DNA of 64,000 nt from an uncultured Cohaesibacter sp. (GTDB lineage Bacteria; Pseudomonadota; Alphaproteobacteria; Rhizobiales; Cohaesibacteraceae): contig NZ_OY781114.1 in the NCBI RefSeq assembly GCF_963676485.1, positions 4,356,501 to 4,420,500 on the forward strand. Direction: 5' to 3'. Both the position numbers and the translations under genes were made by a program. Within the stretch, counting starts at the first letter, position 1. Each line of letters starts with the position of its first letter. The notes under the pieces are model-generated. The model made no database searches. It was given only the letters and a program-made list of their open reading frames with translations, and had not been told where the DNA came from. This document shows, in pieces, positions 41,857-51,200 of the stretch.

Positions 41857-42565
41857 TCGTCCGCCCCCCGCCGGTAAAAACATAACCCACGCCGTGCACA
41901 GTGACGATCAGCGACGGATTTTTCGGATCGTCCTCAATCTTCTTGCGCAGTCGGGCGATCAGGACGTCGACCGTACGATCACTGGGATCAAACTGCCGGT
42001 TGTCGAGATGATCAAGAAGGTTGTCGCGGGTAAGCACCTGCCCCTTGTGGGAGGTCAGAGCCGACAGAAGTTCGAATTCGCCGCGCGTCAAATGCACCAG
42101 CTCGTCGTCCCTGTCTATGAGTGACCGCTGATCAAGATCAAGCCGCCAGTTTGCAAAGCGGATCACGCGATTCTCGGTGGTATTGTGACGCGCAGCCCTC
42201 ACCCGTCGGATGACATTTTTGGCCCGTGCCAGCAATTCGCGGGGATTGAAGGGCTTGGTCACATAATCGTCCGCTTCCATCTCCAGAGCGACAATGCGAT
42301 CGATATCGTCCGATTTCCCCGTCACCATGATGATACCCACATCGGAATAGCGCCGCACATCCTTCAGAAGGGTCAATCCGTCTTCATCTGGCAGATGAAT
42401 GTCGAGCATGATAAGATCGATCTTTCCCGCAGCAAATGCCCGCCGCATCTCTGCGCCAGAATCTGCCTCTGAGATGAGGTAGCCTTCGGCCTCGAAATAT
42501 CCTGACAGCATCGTGCGGCTGGTCAGCTCGTCCTCAACGATCAGAATGTGTGCTCTTTCAGACAT
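41852..42565 (-). CDS. torR: OmpR-family response regulator (TorR/DorR-like)
   Basis: The 237-residue product has a receiver domain with HILIVEDE (acidic pocket), LIMLDIHLPDEDG (Asp55), VTGKSDD and YVTKPFNPREL, and a C-terminal winged-helix domain (residues ~130-230; LTRGEFELLSALTSHKGQVL, RTVDVLIARLRKKIEDDP). It is divergent from the torC-like gene, with 164 nt between them containing phased direct repeats. It probably receives phosphate from the convergent hybrid kinase and activates the reductase operon when TMAO or DMSO is available. TorR versus DorR naming depends on the substrate. Confidence 0.85.
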   Translation of the reverse strand: MSERAHILIVEDELTSRTMLSGYFEAEGYLISEADSGAEMRRAFAAGKIDLIMLDIHLPDEDGLTLLKDVRRYSDVGIIMVTGKSDDIDRIVALEMEADDYVTKPFNPRELLARAKNVIRRVRAARHNTTENRVIRFANWRLDLDQRSLIDRDDELVHLTRGEFELLSALTSHKGQVLTRDNLLDHLDNRQFDPSDRTVDVLIARLRKKIEDDPKNPSLIVTVHGVGYVFTGGGRTI

Positions 42566-42588
42566 ATAGAGTTCTCCCGGTCGGAATA

Positions 42589-42615
42589 TTACATTCTGTT
42601 AACATGATTTTACAT
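42589..42615 (+). promoter_or_regulatory. phased direct repeats, candidate TorR/DorR binding site
   Basis: Three direct repeats, TTACAT (42589-42594), TTAACAT (42599-42605) and TTTACAT (42609-42615), end 11 and 10 bp apart, about one helical turn, as OmpR-family dimers require. CTGTTAACAT (42596-42605) matches the E. coli tor box CTGTTCATAT at 8 of 10 positions. They lie between the regulator and torC. Confidence 0.5.
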
Positions 42616-42729
42616 CCCATACACACTCGCAGCGAACCTTATTAACACCGCAAGATTAAATCTCTGTAAGAAAAGGGGATTCGAGACCGGACTCTCCGGG
42701 ATTCTACGAATGAACAAGGGAGATCTTTG

Positions 42730-43914
42730 ATGAAACTGTTGCGAGCATTGTGGCGCGCATTATGGAGCAAGCAGGCTGCAATTCCGATAGCAATTCTATT
42801 GGTCGGTGCGTTCGGCACAGGCATCATTTTCTGGGGCGGGTTCCACTGGGCCATGGAATCGTCCAACAGCATCGAATTTTGTACGTCTTGTCACGAGATG
42901 GAAAGCACCGTCTATCCTGAGTATAAGAAGTCCGTTCACTATTCGAACCCGTCGGGCGTTCGGGCCATCTGTTCGGACTGCCACGTGCCTAAGGACTGGT
43001 ATCACAAAGTCCGCCGTAAGATCGTGGCCTCCAAGGAGCTCTACCATCACCTGATGGGCACCATCGATACGAAGGAAAAGTTTGAGAACCACAGGCTTGA
43101 GCTTGCCCAGTCGGTATGGGCGGAAATGGAAGCAAACGACAGCCGTGAATGCCGCAATTGCCATTCATGGGACGCTATGGACTTCGAAAAACAGCACCCG
43201 AATGCTTCCAAGCAGATGATGCAGGCCAGGGACAATGGCGATACCTGTATTTCTTGTCACAAGGGCATAGCCCATAAGATGCCGGACCTGTCATCAGGCT
43301 ACAAGAAACTCTTCAAAGAACTCACTTCCGTATCAGCCAGTGAGCTCAAGGATGCGAAAAAGCTAATCACCGTTCAAACCAAATCCTTTTTCCTCGATAA
43401 GGATGCAGCGAAAAAAGATGGCAAGGCAGCAGGAAAACTGCTCTCAGCTACGGAAGTTTCGGTTCTTGAACGATCCGGAGACCTTCTCAAGGTGCGCCTT
43501 GAGGGCTGGCAGCAGGATAAGGTTGATCGTGTGATCTATGCTCTGAGAGGCCAGCGTATTTTCGAGGCAACCCTCTCCAAGGGTAGTACAGATGCCATCA
43601 AGCGTCTGACGACGGAAAAAGATCCAGATACCGATCTGGTGTGGCACAAGATGGAGATTGATGGCTGGGTTACTTCCAAAGATCTCGTCAGTGACGAAGA
43701 CAAACTCTGGAATTATGCCGAGGAACTCTATGGCGCCTCTTGTGCGACCTGTCACTCGCGCCCTGATCCAGGACACTATCTGTCGAACCAGTGGATCGGC
43801 GTTCTGAAATCCATGAAGCGCTTCGTCTCCATCGATAAAGAGCAATACCGCTTCTTGCAGAAATACCTCCAGCTGAACGCCAAGGACACAGGCGGGGCGG
43901 CACACCATGAATAA
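42730..43914 (+). CDS. torC: pentahaem c-type cytochrome TorC/DorC
   Basis: The 394-residue product has an N-terminal membrane anchor (residues ~17-40). Its NapC/NirT-type domain has four haem motifs (CTSCH, CSDCH, CRNCH, CISCH within residues ~50-180), and a C-terminal mono-haem domain has CATCH near residue 340, giving the TorC pattern of five haems. It takes electrons from the quinol pool to the periplasmic reductase. ATG 42730 is preceded by AAGGGAG. Its 3' end overlaps torD by 8 nt. The C-D-A order here matches Rhodobacter dorCDA rather than E. coli torCAD. Confidence 0.93.
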   Translation: MKLLRALWRALWSKQAAIPIAILLVGAFGTGIIFWGGFHWAMESSNSIEFCTSCHEMESTVYPEYKKSVHYSNPSGVRAICSDCHVPKDWYHKVRRKIVASKELYHHLMGTIDTKEKFENHRLELAQSVWAEMEANDSRECRNCHSWDAMDFEKQHPNASKQMMQARDNGDTCISCHKGIAHKMPDLSSGYKKLFKELTSVSASELKDAKKLITVQTKSFFLDKDAAKKDGKAAGKLLSATEVSVLERSGDLLKVRLEGWQQDKVDRVIYALRGQRIFEATLSKGSTDAIKRLTTEKDPDTDLVWHKMEIDGWVTSKDLVSDEDKLWNYAEELYGASCATCHSRPDPGHYLSNQWIGVLKSMKRFVSIDKEQYRFLQKYLQLNAKDTGGAAHHE

Positions 43915-44614
43915 GCCGCTCTCCCCAAATGTCGCTCAGGACATGGTGGAAACGCACATCCCCGCCGAGGAATTGGCGGGGAGCAATGAAGAAGCAGACA
44001 CCCATCGCGCCATCATCTATCGCTGGCTGGGTAGCCTGTTCGCCCACGAGCTGTCCGAGGACATGCTTGCCGCCTACGGAACCGAAGAAGGACAAGCCTT
44101 TCTCGACCTCTTGATGACTGTCGATGAGGGCCTCTTTGGCGAGCTGCGTCGCTTCATTGTTCCCGGTGAGGCATCCGCTGAAACAATAAAGGCTCTGGGT
44201 GGAGACTTTTCCAGACTGTTCCTCGGAGCAGGTGGAAGACGCAGCGCTCCTCCCTATCAATCAGCCTATGAAGGCGAGAGCGGACGGCTTTATGGTGACG
44301 CAACCGGTCGCATGACCATCGTGTTGCGTAAATTGGATATGCAATTGCCGGACGACTTTCCCGAACCGGCCGACCATATTAGCATTCAGCTCGATGTCAT
44401 GGCCCTGTTGGTGGAGACCGCTTCGCCAATGCAGCAGATCGCATTCATCGACGCGCACCTGATGCCATGGCTCCCGGCCTTTGCCGAGCGCTGCAAGGCA
44501 TTTGATAAAAACGGCTTCTACGCCTCGGCATCCGCAGCATTGGTCGCGATGGTCGAGACAGACCGTCAACGGCTAGAAAAAAGCCGAACCCCGCAGAAAC
44601 AAGCAGGATGTTGA
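43907..44614 (+). CDS. torD: molybdoenzyme-specific chaperone TorD/DorD
   Basis: This is a 235-residue, all-helical TorD-family protein with YRWLGSLFAHELSEDML (residues ~38-54), APPYQSAYEGESGRLYGDAT (~114-133) and EPADHISIQLDVMALL (~152-167), the conserved EPxDHIxxxLxxM signature. It binds the twin-arginine signal and apoenzyme of the reductase until the molybdenum cofactor is inserted. It starts inside the torC 3' end (8-nt overlap) and precedes torA by 60 nt. Confidence 0.92.
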   Translation: MNKPLSPNVAQDMVETHIPAEELAGSNEEADTHRAIIYRWLGSLFAHELSEDMLAAYGTEEGQAFLDLLMTVDEGLFGELRRFIVPGEASAETIKALGGDFSRLFLGAGGRRSAPPYQSAYEGESGRLYGDATGRMTIVLRKLDMQLPDDFPEPADHISIQLDVMALLVETASPMQQIAFIDAHLMPWLPAFAERCKAFDKNGFYASASAALVAMVETDRQRLEKSRTPQKQAGC

Positions 44615-44674
44615 CCCCGGGCGTGGGGCCAATTCGAAATAGGAAATCCAAGGAGGACTGAAAAGGGTAGCATC

Positions 44675-47140
44675 ATGTCAAATCCATTCAATAGCTACAA
44701 ATCCAGACGCGACTTCATGCGAGGTGCCACGGCACTGGGCGCATTCGGGGTCTTTGCACCATCACTTCTGCGCGCTGGCATCGCCCGCGCTGCCGGATCG
44801 GACGGCCAGGTTCTGACCGGCTCGCACTGGGGTGCTTTCAACGCTATCGTCAAGGACGGTCGCTTTGCTGACATCAAGCCTTGGGAAGGCGATCCCGCTC
44901 CGAGCGATCAGCTTCCGGGCATTCTCGACTCGGTCTATTCCCCGAGCCGCATCAAATATCCTATGGTCCGTCGGGCCTATCTGGAAAACGGACCGGGAGC
45001 TTCGGTAGAAACCCGTGGACAGGACGATTTCGTCCGCGTCTCCTGGGATCAGGCTCTGGATCTTGTCGTTTCCGAGTTGAAACGGGTAAAAGAGAAATAT
45101 GGCTCCGCCGGGACCTTCGCCGGCTCCTATGGCTGGAAGAGCCCGGGTAAATTGCACAACTGTCAGGCTCTCCTGCGCCGTGCCCTCAATATCGGCCTCG
45201 AAGGCGCTTTCGTGAACAGCTCGGGCGACTATTCGACCGGCGCTTCCCAGATCATCATGCCGCATGTTCTCGGCACGCTGGAAGTCTACGAACAGCAGAC
45301 CGTCTGGCCGGTCGTGGTCGAAAACACCGATACATTGGTCTTCTGGGGTTGTGATCCGCTCAACACCAACCAGATCAGCTGGCTTGTTAGCGATCATGGC
45401 AACTTCCCATATTTCGATGAATTCAAGAAAACCGGCAAGAAGGTCATCGTCATCGATCCGATGAAGACCAGAACGGCCAAATTCTTCGATGCAGAGTGGA
45501 TTCCGATCAAGCCGCAGACCGACGTCGCCATGATGCTCGGCATTGCACATACGCTTTATGCCGAAGAACTGCATGATGCAGACTTCCTGGACGAATACAC
45601 CTCAGGCTTCGACAAGTTCGTTCCTTACCTGACAGGTGAAAGCGACGGTACGCCGAAAAACGCTGAATGGGCAGAAAGCATTTGCGGTGTTCCGGCCGAT
45701 ACCATCAAGGAACTGGCAAAGCTGTTCCAGTCCACTCGCACGATGCTCTCAAGCGGATGGTCGATTCAGCGTCAGCACCATGGCGAACAGGCTCACTGGA
45801 TGCTGGTCACCCTTGCTTCCATGCTCGGCCAGATCGGCCTGCCCGGCGGTGGCTTCGGTCTTAGCTACCATTATGCAAACGGTGGCGCGCCTTCCGCCAA
45901 CAGCCCGGTTCTTCCTGGCATTACCGATGGTGGACAGGCCGTCGACGGAGCAGCATGGCTCACCAGCGCCGGTGCTGCATCCATCCCGCTTGCCCGCGTT
46001 GTCGACATGCTCGAAAATCCGGGTGCGGAATTCGACTTCAACGGCACCAAGGCAAAATACCCAGAAGTCAAACTGGCCTATTGGGTCGGCGGCAACCCGT
46101 TCACCCACCATCAGGACCGGAACCGCATGGTCAAAGCCTGGGAAAAACTGGAAACCTTCATTGTGCAGGACTTCCAGTGGACGCCAACGGCTCGCCACGC
46201 TGATATCGTATTGCCGGCAACAACCGCCTATGAGCGCAACGACATCGAGCATGTCGGTGACTATTCCTTGCGTGCCATCATCGCAATGAAAAAAGTCATT
46301 GATCCGGTCTTCGAAGCGCGTACAGACCTCGATATCTTCACCGAGATCGCTGATCGCCTCGGCAAGAAAAAAGAGTTTACCGAAGGCAAAGACGAGATGG
46401 GCTGGATCAAGTCCTTCTACGAAGAAGCGGTCAAACAGGGCGAAGCCAAGAATATCGACGTGCCCGACTTCGACACCTTCTGGGAAAAAGGCATCAAGGA
46501 ATTCGAGATCACCGACGAAGCCAAGAACTATGTTCGGTATTCTGAGTTCCGCGATGATCCGTTGCTCGAGCCACTCGGTACGCCAACAGGTCTGATCGAG
46601 ATCTTTTCGCGTAACATCGAGAAAATGGGTTACGACGATTGCCCAGCTCATCCGACATGGATGGAACCGATCGAACGTCTCGACGGTCCGGACACCAAAT
46701 ATCCGCTGCATGTGGATACCAAACATCCGGAAAAACGCCTACATAGCCAGCTCTGCGGCACGATCCTGCGCAAGGAATATGCGGTTGCAGACCGTGAACC
46801 TTGCCTGATCAATACCAAGGATGCAGAAAAACGCGGCATTGCAGATGGCGACGTCGTCCGCATCTTCAACGACCGTGGACAGGTTCTTGCCGGCGCTGTT
46901 GTGACTGACGACATCCGTCCGGGTGTTCTGCGGTTGTCTGAAGGTGGTTGGTACGATCCGGTTGAACCGGGCAAGGTTGGTAGTCTCGACGCCTATGGCG
47001 ACGCAAACTGCCTGTCCGTTGACATCGGAACGTCCAAGCTGGCACAGGGCAACTGTGGCCACACCGCCGTTGCGGACGTCGAAAAATTCACCAGTGACCT
47101 GCCTCCGGTGACTGTCTTCTCGACACCGAAAAACGGCTAA
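44675..47140 (+). CDS. torA: periplasmic TMAO/DMSO reductase, molybdopterin catalytic subunit (TorA/DorA)
   Basis: The 821-residue product has a Tat signal (KSRRDFMRGATALGAFG). The catalytic body has GSYGWKSPGKLHNCQ (residues ~146-160), GDYSTGASQ (Ser expected to bind Mo) and, near the C-terminus, the bis-MGD contact region with HSQLCGT and GNCGHTAVADVEKF. It reduces TMAO and/or DMSO as terminal electron acceptor, using electrons from TorC. The Tyr in SYGW corresponds to the position (Tyr114 in Rhodobacter DMSO reductase) reported to favour DMSO; with the C-D-A order this leaves DorA a real alternative. The ATG has AAGGAGG only ~20 nt upstream. A GC-rich hairpin follows the stop. Confidence 0.93.
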   Translation: MSNPFNSYKSRRDFMRGATALGAFGVFAPSLLRAGIARAAGSDGQVLTGSHWGAFNAIVKDGRFADIKPWEGDPAPSDQLPGILDSVYSPSRIKYPMVRRAYLENGPGASVETRGQDDFVRVSWDQALDLVVSELKRVKEKYGSAGTFAGSYGWKSPGKLHNCQALLRRALNIGLEGAFVNSSGDYSTGASQIIMPHVLGTLEVYEQQTVWPVVVENTDTLVFWGCDPLNTNQISWLVSDHGNFPYFDEFKKTGKKVIVIDPMKTRTAKFFDAEWIPIKPQTDVAMMLGIAHTLYAEELHDADFLDEYTSGFDKFVPYLTGESDGTPKNAEWAESICGVPADTIKELAKLFQSTRTMLSSGWSIQRQHHGEQAHWMLVTLASMLGQIGLPGGGFGLSYHYANGGAPSANSPVLPGITDGGQAVDGAAWLTSAGAASIPLARVVDMLENPGAEFDFNGTKAKYPEVKLAYWVGGNPFTHHQDRNRMVKAWEKLETFIVQDFQWTPTARHADIVLPATTAYERNDIEHVGDYSLRAIIAMKKVIDPVFEARTDLDIFTEIADRLGKKKEFTEGKDEMGWIKSFYEEAVKQGEAKNIDVPDFDTFWEKGIKEFEITDEAKNYVRYSEFRDDPLLEPLGTPTGLIEIFSRNIEKMGYDDCPAHPTWMEPIERLDGPDTKYPLHVDTKHPEKRLHSQLCGTILRKEYAVADREPCLINTKDAEKRGIADGDVVRIFNDRGQVLAGAVVTDDIRPGVLRLSEGGWYDPVEPGKVGSLDAYGDANCLSVDIGTSKLAQGNCGHTAVADVEKFTSDLPPVTVFSTPKNG

Positions 47141-47160
47141 TAGTCGAGCATTGAAGACTT

Positions 47161-47186
47161 GAGGAACGGGCCACGGCCCGTTCTTC
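47161..47186 (+). terminator. stem-loop between torA and moaA
   Basis: GAACGGGC and GCCCGTTC form a perfect 8-bp stem with a CACG loop (47164-47183), extendable by three more pairs including one wobble. Only C residues follow, so it is probably a partial attenuator or 3'-end stabiliser that lets some transcription enter moaA. Confidence 0.5.
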
Positions 47187-47214
47187 CCCCGATGACAAGG
47201 AAGGAGTGATTGCA

Positions 47215-48195
47215 ATGGCCTGGACAGATTCCTTCGGACGAAAGATCGACTATGTGCGGCTCTCGGTGACGGACAAATGCAATCTGCGCTGCTTTTACTG
47301 TATGCCAGAACGCCATCGTTCCTTCATTACGCCAAGTCATTATCTCACCTTTGACGAAATCGAGCGTGTTGTCGCTGCCTTCTCCGATCTCGGTGTCTCG
47401 CGCATCCGCGTGACGGGTGGAGAACCGATGGTTCGCAAGGGCCTGCCAGATCTTATCTCCCGCCTCTCTGCCATTCCCGGCATCCGGGATATGTCCATGA
47501 GCACCAACGCCATGCTGCTCGGCAAAATGGCCGAGACGATTTACAAGGCCGGTATATCACGCCTGAATGTCAGCCTAGATACTTTGAATGAAAGCCGTTT
47601 CAGAGAAATCAGCCGCGGCGGCAAACTCGAAGACGTGCTCTCGGGCCTTGTCAGCGCCAAGCAGGCAGGTTTCGAGCCCATAAAGATCAACATGCTGGTG
47701 ATGAAGGGCATCAATGACGATGAGGTCATCGATCTTGCCAGCTTCTGCATCGCCAACGGTTTTGCCCTGCGTTTCATCGAAACCATGCCCATGGGCGCGA
47801 GCGGACAGGAAGCCTATGGCCATTATCTCGACCTTTCCGTCATCCGCGACCAACTCGCCGAACGCTTCGATCTGGTCCCCAGTGTCATGGCAGGAGGCGG
47901 CCCTGCCCGCTATTTCCGCGTCAACGGCACAGAGACCCACATCGGCTTCATAACACCCCTCTCCCAGCATTTCTGTGCTACCTGCAATCGGGTGCGCATG
48001 TCAGCGGACGGCACGCTCCATCTTTGCCTTGGCAACAGCCACAATATGGCCCTGCGCCCTCACCTGCGCGATGGTATTTCGGACAGCGGCCTTCGCGATC
48101 TTCTGATCGAAGCTTTGGCCATGAAGCCATGGCAGCACAATTTCGAAGACCAACCCGACCATGTTGCCCGCTCCATGGCGACGACGGGAGGCTGA
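47215..48195 (+). CDS. moaA: GTP 3',8-cyclase MoaA (molybdenum cofactor biosynthesis)
   Basis: This 326-residue radical-SAM enzyme has the N-terminal TDKCNLRCFYCMP (CxxxCxxC cluster), RVTGGEPMVRKG, and the C-terminal second-cluster region with FCATCNRVRMSADGTLHLCL. It makes cyclic pyranopterin precursor, the first step to the Mo cofactor that TorA needs. ATG 47215 has AAGGAG 8 nt upstream. Finding it here, without moaC or other moa genes, right behind torCDA suggests a respiration-linked copy that boosts cofactor supply; whether another moaA exists elsewhere cannot be seen. Confidence 0.93.
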   Translation: MAWTDSFGRKIDYVRLSVTDKCNLRCFYCMPERHRSFITPSHYLTFDEIERVVAAFSDLGVSRIRVTGGEPMVRKGLPDLISRLSAIPGIRDMSMSTNAMLLGKMAETIYKAGISRLNVSLDTLNESRFREISRGGKLEDVLSGLVSAKQAGFEPIKINMLVMKGINDDEVIDLASFCIANGFALRFIETMPMGASGQEAYGHYLDLSVIRDQLAERFDLVPSVMAGGGPARYFRVNGTETHIGFITPLSQHFCATCNRVRMSADGTLHLCLGNSHNMALRPHLRDGISDSGLRDLLIEALAMKPWQHNFEDQPDHVARSMATTGG

Positions 48196-48219
48196 AAAAA
48201 AGCCCCCCGCTTCTTGCCC

Positions 48220-51200
48220 TTAAGTCTTTTTCCTGCCAAATCCGAAATCTGTCAGAATGGCAAAGAGGCTAGGCACAAGGAACAGCGATAGCACGGTTGC
48301 CGTCAACAATCCGAAGGCAAGACTATTGACCAGCGGGATGAGGAATTGGGCCTGCGTACTTGTTTCAGAGAGCAGCGGCAACAATCCGGCAATCGTGGTA
48401 AGTGACGTCATCACAACAGCGCGCAGGCGAGCCTTGGCAGCCTGTTTCGTAGCCTGCAATGGATCATGCCCAGCAGCCATTTCTTCATAGATGAAGGACA
48501 CCAGTAGGATCGAGTTGTTGACCACGACGCCCGAGAGCGTCGCTAACCCGACAAGGCTCGGGATGGAGACATCCAACCCCATGAGCAGGTGGCCGATCAC
48601 CATGCCAATCGCGCCCAGAGGTATGGCTGCCAGCACCACAAACGGCAACACATAGCTTCGGAACTGGAAGCTGAGCAGGATGAAGACAAAGGCCAGCCCG
48701 ATATAGAAGTTGGTGAGAAGCGATCCGCCTGTTGTGGCTGCTTCCTTGCCCTGCCCGTTAAAGGCGACACTCACCGACGGGTATTTCTTTTTCAACTCGG
48801 GTATGAATTTGGTTTTCACTTCCATCATCAATTCGCGCGCATTGACTACCTTTGGCTTGATGGAGCCTTGAATGGTAACGGTGCGCAGGCCATCCACGCG
48901 ATTGATGCGGGCATAGCCACGGCTTTCGGTAACGTCAGCTATGGTTGAAAGGGGGATCTTTGAGCCGTCTGCCGCAGTCACATAGATGGAGTTGATCCCT
49001 CCACGACTATCAATAGCACCTTCCGCCAGACGTACGCGCACGTCGACGCCATAGCGCCCCGTCTGGATCTCAAGCCCTGTATTGCCCTGAACGATCGCTC
49101 TGAGCTCTTCGGCGACAGATTTGGCCGTCAGGCCCAGCCCGCCCGCATCGTCATGCAGTTTGACGATATATTCCGGTTTACCGGGGCGCAGATCATCCAG
49201 AACATCCACGACGCCTTCATAGTTGTATAAAAAGGCTTTGAGGTCATTACCCGCCTTTTTGATCTGCTCAAGATTGCTGCCGCGCAGGCGGATGTCGATG
49301 GCGTTGCCTGCGACACCACGTTCCTTGTCGGTGAATTTCATTGAAAGGCTGCCCGCAACCGGTCCGGTATATTGGCGCCATTTGGAGAGCATCTCCTGAA
49401 GTGAGCCTTTGCGCTCTTGTGCGCGCAGAAGATCAGCGCTGATGGTAGCCAGATGGGGCCCCTTTTCATTCGAGTCAGCATTGATCCCGTAATAGACAAG
49501 AACGTTATTTACCAGATCCTTGCCGCCCTTTTGGAGCGGAGCAAACTCCTTGTTGACCTTATTCAGCGCGGTGACAACCTGCTGCACGGCTTGCTCCGTT
49601 TCAGCAAGTGGCGTGCCCTGCGGCATCAGGATGCGTGCCTGTATCGTGTAGCTTTCCAGATTGGGAAATGACCGGAATTTCAGCATGCCGCTGGTGAATG
49701 CTCCGAAGGAGAGGACAAGCAGAGCAAGGATGACGCCAGTCGTCAAATAGCGCCAGGTTACCGCCCAATCGATCATGGGGCCAAAGATGCCGGTTCTGAA
49801 GCGTTCGAAGCCGCGTTCAAAGGCGGCATGAAAGCGGGATTTCTTTCTGTTTCCCTGATTTTTTAGCGAGTGATAAAGATGAGACGGGAGGATCAGGAAA
49901 GCCTCGATGAGGCTGATCGCCAGCGTGATGACCAGAATAACCGGAAGAACCTTGAGTACGGCGCCAATTTTGCCTGCCATAAGGGCAAGAGGACCGACAA
50001 TGAGGATCGTTGTCATGAAGGACGAGATCACACTTGGCAGCACTTGTTTTGTGCCGTTTACGGCTGCGTCCAGCTCGCTTTCGCCCTTCTTGAGGCGGGT
50101 ACCTATATTTTCCGAAATGACGATGGCATCATCCATCAGCAGACCGGTGGAAACGATGAGCCCCACCATGGTCATGGTATTGAGCGTATAGCCCAGCCCC
50201 TGCATGGCAAAAATGGCCCCAAGGAAGGAAACCGGCAACCCCATGGCGACCCAGAAACTGTAGCGCAGGGAGAAGAAGATCCACATGGTCAGGAACACCA
50301 GCACAAGCCCCTGAATGCCATTTTCAGTAAGGATGCGCAGCCGATCAACAATATTGGGAGACACATCCTGGGAGATATCAAGACTTACGCCCGGAGGGGC
50401 GCTGGCCCGTTCATTTTCCAGAATGGTATCGATGAGCCCCTTGATCTTCAGGGTATCCTGATTGGGTGTCTTTGCAATTTCTATAAGGGCCGCCCGCTTG
50501 CCATTGAAAGTAACCTTGTCTTCGGCAAATTCAAAGGTCTTGGCGACGGTGGCGATGTCCTTTAGCCGAACAATGCCGCCATCAGCAGAGCTCTTGATCA
50601 CCAGTTCTGCAAATTCACGCGGCTTCCGCCTCTGGTCTGCATAGCGCAGCACCAAATCTCCGCTTTTTGTTTCCAGGGTGCCTGCTGGCAGGTCAATGCT
50701 CTGGGCCTTGATCGCATTGGCAACATCGGTGATGCTGAGCCCCAGATCGCGCAAGGCTGTTTCGGACACCCGGATATCGATCAAAGGATCTGAAAAGCCT
50801 TTCATGGTGGCCTGGGCTATCTGCTTGTTACGCATCACCCGCGAAAGCACTTTGTCTGCGTAGGCAAATAATGCGCCCGGATCGTCAATGCCTGTTATTG
50901 CGATCGTCGAGATCGTTGCGGTCCGTTCCAGCTTCATAACTGCAGGGCGTTCCACATTATCAGGAAAGCCCGTAATGGCTTCGATTTCGCTTTTGATATC
51001 ATTGTAGAATGTATCAAAATCGCGTCCCTCAATCATGGTGACGACTGCGATGGCGAGGTTCTCGCGGGCTTCGCAGGTCATTTCCAACTTGTCAGGGATA
51101 ACGCCGAGGGATTCCTCAAAGCGCAGGCAAACAGCCCCTTCAACATCCAGAGCGGTCGCTCCGGGATAGCTGACACGCACCTCCACCTGAGTTGGATCCG

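Noticed and set aside
45749-46726. 325-codon minus-strand frame inside torA
   Set aside because: Antisense to a well-conserved molybdoenzyme; composition reflects the mirrored codons.
48186-48208. Hairpin at the end of moaA as a terminator
   Set aside because: The stem GGGAGGCT/AGCCCCCC has a mismatch, lies over the stop codon and lacks a T-run; too weak to call.
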